Shown: positions 5,569-9,080 of the stretch, piece after piece
How positions within the stretch are numbered: position 1 is the first letter of the stretch
How the letters are laid out: each line of letters opens with the position of its first letter
Assembly: GCA_017302775.1 (NCBI GenBank)
Contig: JAFLDC010000083.1
Coordinates: forward strand, 1-9,080
Source: Sphingomonadales bacterium
Lineage (GTDB): Bacteria > Pseudomonadota > Alphaproteobacteria > Sphingomonadales > Sphingomonadaceae
DNA: 9,080 nt
Reading direction: 5' to 3'
Notes under the pieces: generated by a model
What the model saw: the letters and a program-made list of their open reading frames with translations, nothing else
The model's database searches: none
Told to the model about the DNA's origin: nothing
Translations under genes and position numbers: made by a program

Positions 5569-7053
5569 TCAGGTGCCGAGCAGCTGGATCGATGCGGTCC
5601 CCGTCCCCCAGACCTGAAGATACAGGCCGCGTCCGGAGGCGGCGAGCGAGCCGGTCCGAACGTTGTCGATCCGGGCCCGGATCAGCATTCTGCCCTCGCG
5701 CTGTTCGTCGATCGCGCGGCCAATCTTCTCCATCAAACTGTTGTAGTCCTTGGTAAAGTTCTGCCCCAGCGCATCGGCGATAGTCTGCGACAATCCGGGC
5801 GCATTGGCCAGTTTGAGCAGCAGATTGGCGCCCTTGTCATCGGTCAGCCCGCTGACCCTGATATCGGTGAAGTTGACCTGCTGGGTGTTGGCAGGGTTAA
5901 GCGGCAGGCCGGTGAGCCAGATTGTCCCGTTGGAAACCTTGTCCGGGTTATCCAGGGCCGTGGCTGTGAACGTCAGGCCCACGGCGATCCTTCCGCCATC
6001 CGTGCCGTACATCACCACCTTTTCGAACTGGGCCCTGACGGCGCCGAAACCCGGCACGTCGAACGGCTGCGCGGAACGCTTGGTCAGCGCCTCCAGTATC
6101 ACCGGTTCAAGCTGGGCATAGTCGGCCACGACCGGGATATAGAACTCCATCGCCCCGGCATTCTGTTTCAGCGGTTTGACGGGGGGCAGGGGCGTGCTGG
6201 CCGGATCTTCGGGCCGCTCGCCAATGAAGGTTTCTGTTATCGCCTTCATTCCCAGGTTCAGCACCAGCCGCCTTCCCGCTACCTGATAACCGCCATAGTG
6301 CAGCTCCTGCGGTGTAATCCGCATCCAGACGGTCGGATTATCCTTGTTCAGGCGCAATGCAGTGAAGGCCTGGCGCCAGGCGCGGGCGATCTGCGGGCGA
6401 AACGTTACCTGCGAAATTTCGCGGGACAGCGTCTGTTCCAGCTTGCCCACGACGCCGCGCAGCTTGGCATCGGCCTTGCTGGTGAATTCGACCCGCTGGC
6501 CCAGGATGTCGATCCCTGGCTCGCGCGTCCAGTCGTAAGCGATGTCTACCTTGCCGCGCAGCGACCAGTCCGATGCCAGGTTCAACCGGACCACCGCGCG
6601 GACCCTGGCATTGGCGGTGGCCGTCTCGTTCAGAATTCCGCCCACGTCCTTGGCCCGCATCACGGCGCGGATCGGCATCGTCACCACGAATGTCTGCCCG
6701 CTGCCGGATATCTGCAAGGGCCCGCGGGTCACCTCACCCACCAGCCGGCATTTGATGCGCGGGGTCTTGATCTTGACGATCAGAACCTTGACCTGTTTCG
6801 GCGCAGCGCAGGTCTGGTCGGGCTTGTCGATCGTCCACAACTGGCGCGGAATTTCGCGTTCCAGTGCAGCATCGAGCGTGTTGAGACTGGCGGCGATCGG
6901 GACAGCGATGACCGAGCTTTGCGGCTCCATCTTGGGCTCATCGCTGGCCTTTGGCGGCGCACCGGGGTCGGCCGATTGGGTGCCGCAGCTGCCCAGCAGC
7001 AGTGCGGCCACCGCGCCCAGCATGGCCGGAACTGCCTTTGACCGGAAAAACAT
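5569..7053 (-). CDS. DUF4403 family lipoprotein
   Basis: A 494-residue predicted outer-envelope lipoprotein of unknown function. The N-terminus is a lipoprotein signal: MFFRSK, a hydrophobic stretch (8-21) and the lipobox LGSC with Cys at 23. Gly at +2 fits sorting away from the inner membrane. A Pro/Lys-rich linker (29-45) precedes VIAVPIAASLNTLDAALERE (48-67), the typical start of the DUF4403 body. A cysteine pair (C82, C102), with C102 in RIKCRLVGEVTRG (99-111), probably forms a disulfide. Other family-like segments are WSLRGKVDIAYDW and the C-terminal ARIDNVRTGSLAASGRGLYL. The rest is mostly beta-strand-like with amphipathic helices; length is normal for the family. The frame extends to a TTG at 7086, but ATG 7053 is preferred: GGGGGA (7061-7066) lies seven bases before it, and the signal peptide starts right there. 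It heads a leftward unit with the PepSY and channel genes (52-base gap). No catalytic residues are evident and I assign no activity. Confidence 0.85.
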   Translation of the reverse strand: MFFRSKAVPAMLGAVAALLLGSCGTQSADPGAPPKASDEPKMEPQSSVIAVPIAASLNTLDAALEREIPRQLWTIDKPDQTCAAPKQVKVLIVKIKTPRIKCRLVGEVTRGPLQISGSGQTFVVTMPIRAVMRAKDVGGILNETATANARVRAVVRLNLASDWSLRGKVDIAYDWTREPGIDILGQRVEFTSKADAKLRGVVGKLEQTLSREISQVTFRPQIARAWRQAFTALRLNKDNPTVWMRITPQELHYGGYQVAGRRLVLNLGMKAITETFIGERPEDPASTPLPPVKPLKQNAGAMEFYIPVVADYAQLEPVILEALTKRSAQPFDVPGFGAVRAQFEKVVMYGTDGGRIAVGLTFTATALDNPDKVSNGTIWLTGLPLNPANTQQVNFTDIRVSGLTDDKGANLLLKLANAPGLSQTIADALGQNFTKDYNSLMEKIGRAIDEQREGRMLIRARIDNVRTGSLAASGRGLYLQVWGTGTASIQLLGT

Positions 7054-7072
7054 GCCCCGTTCCCCCTTCGCG

Positions 7073-7085
7073 TGATCCAGGATCA
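7073..7085. promoter_or_regulatory. Perfect 13-base dyad TGATCCAGGATCA in the DUF4403 leader
   Basis: TGATCC and GGATCA flank a single central A, giving a perfect odd-centred palindrome 19 bases upstream of the DUF4403 start codon and just before its ribosome binding site. It could be an operator; its one-base centre suits protein binding better than an RNA hairpin. No known regulator consensus is recognised. Confidence 0.3.
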
Positions 7086-7096
7086 ATCATCCTGAA

Positions 7097-7121
7097 AACA
7101 CGCCAGAGAATTACAGGTTCC
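7097..7121 (-). promoter_or_regulatory. Candidate EcfG (general stress sigma) type promoter ahead of DUF4403
   Basis: On the minus strand GGAAC (7121-7117), a 16-base spacer and TGTT (7100-7097) resemble the alphaproteobacterial EcfG consensus GGAAC-N16/17-CGTT with one mismatch. The expected transcription start near 7089 would give a leader of about 36 bases to the ATG at 7053, a sensible distance. A sigma70-like TTGACC (7134-7129) followed after 15 bases by TAATTC overlaps it, so either or both could act. Pattern match by eye only. Confidence 0.35.
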
Positions 7122-7156
7122 CGCCCGAGGTCAAGCCGATAGCCGGGCCTGCAAGC

Positions 7157-7360
7157 CTATTCCTCGATATGTTCGCGCAGCCGTTCGATCAGGACCTGAA
7201 TCCGCGTTGCCGCCTCGGTGAAAGTGACGATATCCTCGCGGTTGTTGTTCAGCCGCGCTTCCTTGGCCGCTTCGGCATAACCCTCTGCATCAACTTCCAG
7301 GGCATCGACCAGCATCTCGATCTCGTCGGGTGTGAAGGAAAGGGAGATCGTATCGGCCAT
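7157..7360 (-). CDS. Small acidic helical protein of unknown function
   Basis: A 67-residue protein not recognised as a named family. It has 17 acidic against 6 basic residues, no Cys or Trp and no membrane segment. After SFTPDEIEMLVDAL (8-21) it reads as two or three amphipathic helices (about 11-36 and 43-66) broken by LNNNRED (37-43), so a helical hairpin or bundle is likely. Reality as a gene is supported by AAGGAA (7367-7372) about six bases before the ATG, by a start and stop that fit neatly between neighbours, and by protein-like composition in this frame. It starts 30 bases after the SEDS-like gene stops, so the two are probably one transcript. A role as a cytosolic adaptor or regulator is possible but nothing in the sequence proves one. 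Confidence 0.72.
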   Translation of the reverse strand: MADTISLSFTPDEIEMLVDALEVDAEGYAEAAKEARLNNNREDIVTFTEAATRIQVLIERLREHIEE

Positions 7361-7390
7361 TCTGAGTTCCTTGTCTGTTGGCGGGCCGCC

Positions 7391-8224
7391 CTAGCGCAAC
7401 TGACGCAGCACCGCGAGAGCCAATCCATAGCCAAGGATGGCCGATGCGCCATACCCGATCAGCGGTTGGGGATAAGGCAATATCAGGGACAGACCGGCAA
7501 AGCCGCACATTGCGCCGATCAGCCCCCGGGCGGAATGGCGCAGATGCGGGGCGCCGCGGATCAGCAATTGCGGCGCGATCGTTACGGCTGCGACCAGGGC
7601 GGCCGCCATAGCCGCCCCCAGCACCGGCGAAATCGCCCAGCCGTCCGACAGCGCCGTTTCCACGAAGCGTACGCTGCCAAGCGGATCGGGCCGGAATGAG
7701 GTGGCGATAAGTCCGCCCGCGGCGCAGGCCCGCATCACGATGTCGTGCGGGATCAAGCGCAGGCCGCTCGAGCCCGCCATCACCCCAAGAAACAATGCGC
7801 TGGCGCTCGCCAGATCGGGTTGCAGCCAGATCATGACGGCGCACCCGGCCACCACTGCTGCGCCAAACGGCTTTGGCAACTGCGGCAAAACCACGGCGAG
7901 TGCCGGGAGGATCAGCATCCCGGCGTGGAGCCGCAGGGGGCCGACCGCGATCCAGCGCCGCACCCCCGCTGTTTCCGGGCCGAGCAGCAGGCTTGCCGCC
8001 AGCAGGGCAACGGCCGTGCCTGAAACGATCGCGGGAATGGCAATCCGCGGCACCGGCGGCGCCCACATCAGCACCCACGCGACTGCCAGAGCCGCGAGAT
8101 TGACCGTCAGATAAGCATTCGGCGCCCCGCCAAGCGCCAAGGCAGCTGCGCCGGCACAGACCGGCGCCGTTAGGGCAGCCAGCGCCAGCCACCGGTCGTG
8201 CGGGGCGACGGCGGTGGAGGTCAC
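7391..8224 (-). CDS. Short SEDS-like (RodA/FtsW-related) polytopic membrane protein lacking the catalytic loop
   Basis: A 277-residue, very hydrophobic protein with about eight or nine membrane segments. Four landmarks occur in the same order as in SEDS peptidoglycan glycosyltransferases: GVRRWIAVGPLRLHAGM (87-103), where RodA/FtsW read G-x-x-RW-x-x-x-G...QPSE; LQPDLASASALF (134-145), like QPDLGT; DPLGSVRFVETAL (180-192), like DPLGAGY...IQS; and LPYPQPLIGYGASAIL (249-264), like PLPLVSYGGSA. It differs in important ways: QPSE is replaced by HAGM, and the stretch between the third and fourth landmarks is some 40 residues shorter than in E. coli RodA as I recall it. The large extracellular loop with the catalytic Asp (ERHTDF region) has no counterpart. 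Family members are normally 360-400 residues. It is therefore probably not an active polymerase. The start is a GTG with no clear ribosome site, seven bases after the lpdA stop, suggesting coupling. Membrane protein is certain; SEDS relationship is likely. Confidence 0.72.
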   Translation of the reverse strand: MTSTAVAPHDRWLALAALTAPVCAGAAALALGGAPNAYLTVNLAALAVAWVLMWAPPVPRIAIPAIVSGTAVALLAASLLLGPETAGVRRWIAVGPLRLHAGMLILPALAVVLPQLPKPFGAAVVAGCAVMIWLQPDLASASALFLGVMAGSSGLRLIPHDIVMRACAAGGLIATSFRPDPLGSVRFVETALSDGWAISPVLGAAMAAALVAAVTIAPQLLIRGAPHLRHSARGLIGAMCGFAGLSLILPYPQPLIGYGASAILGYGLALAVLRQLR

Positions 8225-8231
8225 GGCCGCA

Positions 8232-9080
8232 TCAGATGTGGATCGGCTTGCCGGTGACTGCCATCGCGGCTTCCTTCACCGCTTCGCTGTGCGTCGGGTG
8301 CGCGTGACAGGTATAGGCGATGTCCTCCGACGTGGCGCCGAACTCCATCGCTTGCGCCGCTTGGGCAATCATCGTGCCCGCGACCGAGGCGATACACCAC
8401 ACGCCCAGCACCTTATCGGTCTTGGCGTCGGCGATCACCTTCACGAAGCCATCGGGTTCATGGTTGGTCTTGGCACGGCTGTTGGCCATCATCGGGAACT
8501 TGCCGACCTTGATCTCGCCTTGCTCTTTCGCCTGCTCTTCAGTCAGGCCCACCCCGGCAAATTCGGGATTGGTATAGACCACACCGGGGATCACCGCATG
8601 GTTGACGATACCGACGCCGGTGGCGATGTATTCGGCCACGGCGATGCCTTCATCCTCAGCCTTGTGGGCCAGCATCGGGCCGGGGATCACGTCACCGATG
8701 GCGCGAACGCCGTCAACCGCGGTGCGGAAATCCGGTCCGGTCTCGATCTGGCCGCGCGCGTTCAGTTCCAGCCCGATCTTGTCGAGCCCCAGCCCTTCGG
8801 TATTGGGGCGGCGACCGATGGCGACCAGCACGCAGTCCGCCTCGATGGTTTCCGCCGCGCCGCCCTTGGCCGGTTCGCAAGTGAGTGTCGCTTTCTTGCC
8901 CTTGATCGCAACCCCGGTCACCTTGGTGCCGAGCTTGAGCTCCATGCCCTGCTTCTTGAAGATCTTGGCGGCGTCCTTGCGCAGATCCATGTCCATGCCG
9001 GGCAGCAATTGATCGAGGAATTCGACCACAGTCACCTTGGCTCCAAGCCGGCGCCAGACCGAACCCATTTCCAGCCCGAT
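8232..9080 (-). CDS. lpdA: Dihydrolipoamide dehydrogenase (E3), C-terminal 282 residues; 5' end cut by the window
   Basis: The E3 flavoprotein reoxidises the dihydrolipoyl groups of pyruvate, 2-oxoglutarate and related dehydrogenase complexes, passing electrons through a disulfide and FAD to NAD+. The reading begins inside the NAD-binding domain at IGLEMGSVWRRLGAKVTVVE, the second half of its Rossmann motif, and continues through RRPNTEGLGLDKIGL, the FAD motif AIGDVIPGPMLAHKAEDEG and the dimer-interface domain. The catalytic pair is present in HPTHSE (H261 and E266 counted from the window edge). The redox CxxxxC and the FAD-binding N-terminus are outside the window. The protein ends GKPIHI, a normal terminus; full length would be about 465. 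One oddity is VWCIASVAGTM (codons around 8402-8370), where most family members have a His-Ile pair after the Val. The lpdA stop is seven bases before the SEDS-like gene, so that gene probably shares its transcript. No E1 or E2 genes are visible. Confidence 0.96.
   Translation of the reverse strand: MGLEMGSVWRRLGAKVTVVEFLDQLLPGMDMDLRKDAAKIFKKQGMELKLGTKVTGVAIKGKKATLTCEPAKGGAAETIEADCVLVAIGRRPNTEGLGLDKIGLELNARGQIETGPDFRTAVDGVRAIGDVIPGPMLAHKAEDEGIAVAEYIATGVGIVNHAVIPGVVYTNPEFAGVGLTEEQAKEQGEIKVGKFPMMANSRAKTNHEPDGFVKVIADAKTDKVLGVWCIASVAGTMIAQAAQAMEFGATSEDIAYTCHAHPTHSEAVKEAAMAVTGKPIHI

Noticed and set aside
5558..5570. GATCGC-C-GCGATC palindrome at the DUF4403 stop codon, considered as a terminator.
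   Set aside because: No T-run follows on the transcribed strand, the loop is too small for the full stem, and GATC/GCGATC-type palindromes are frequent in such genomes.
5050..7041. A 663-codon plus-strand open frame opposite the PepSY and DUF4403 genes.
   Set aside because: Rich in Arg, Gly, His and Gln with no recognisable domain, and antisense to two well-supported genes. Long stop-free antisense frames are common in DNA of this GC content.
7290..8192. Minus-strand frame of 300 codons overlapping the SEDS-like gene in another register.
   Set aside because: Gly/Arg/Ala-rich reading without hydrophobic segments; the overlapping frame has family motifs and membrane helices.
1..9080. Searched by eye for CRISPR arrays, insertion sequence ends, tRNA genes, toxin-antitoxin pairs and phage genes.
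   Set aside because: No spaced direct repeats, terminal inverted repeats, cloverleaf-like sequence, transposase or integrase motifs were seen; the region looks like ordinary chromosomal backbone.

Overview
The window is gene-dense, GC-rich DNA that reads like an alphaproteobacterial chromosome, most likely from the Sphingomonadales (Novosphingobium, Sphingopyxis or Erythrobacter type). This rests on three things: the ferredoxin-reductase gene closely resembles the ArR reductase of Novosphingobium aromaticivorans as I remember it; the dihydrolipoamide dehydrogenase tail has a sphingomonad flavour; and GTG starts and tightly overlapping genes are common. I recognised these by reading, not by a database search. 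I see no mobile element, tRNA, rRNA, CRISPR array or phage gene. No gene-free stretch exceeds 300 bases; the longest intergenic gap is 117 bp.

Left part (1-3621): a divergent locus. Leftward runs a two-gene unit: a thiamine-diphosphate enzyme of the acetolactate synthase/benzoylformate decarboxylase superfamily, overlapping by one base (TGATG) an FMN-dependent alpha-hydroxyacid (L-lactate) dehydrogenase that runs off the left edge. Together they could oxidise a 2-hydroxy acid to a 2-oxo acid and then process that acid by TPP chemistry, as mandelate dehydrogenase and benzoylformate decarboxylase do. Rightward runs an NADH:ferredoxin reductase of the putidaredoxin/rhodocoxin reductase type, with no ferredoxin or P450 in view.

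Middle (3622-4225): a small XRE-type helix-turn-helix protein with two membrane segments after its DNA-binding domain. Its ribosome binding site is immediately preceded by a perfect 6-bp inverted repeat. It ends exactly where the convergent gene on the other strand ends.

Right part (4226-9080): six genes all read leftward. From the right edge they are the C-terminal 60% of lpdA (E3 of 2-oxoacid dehydrogenase complexes), a short SEDS-like (RodA/FtsW-like) membrane protein, a 67-residue acidic protein, then after a 103-bp gap with promoter-like signals a DUF4403 lipoprotein, a two-helix PepSY protein, and a TRIC-family cation channel overlapping the PepSY gene by 8 bases.

The least ordinary item is the 277-residue SEDS-like protein. 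It keeps four SEDS sequence landmarks in order, but has lost the QPSE motif and the large extracellular loop that carries the catalytic Asp of the glycosyltransferases. I see no clear-cut new defence or mobile system here. The candidates for new biology are this degenerate SEDS protein, the membrane-tethered XRE regulator, the hydroxyacid/TPP enzyme pair, and the PepSY-channel couple.
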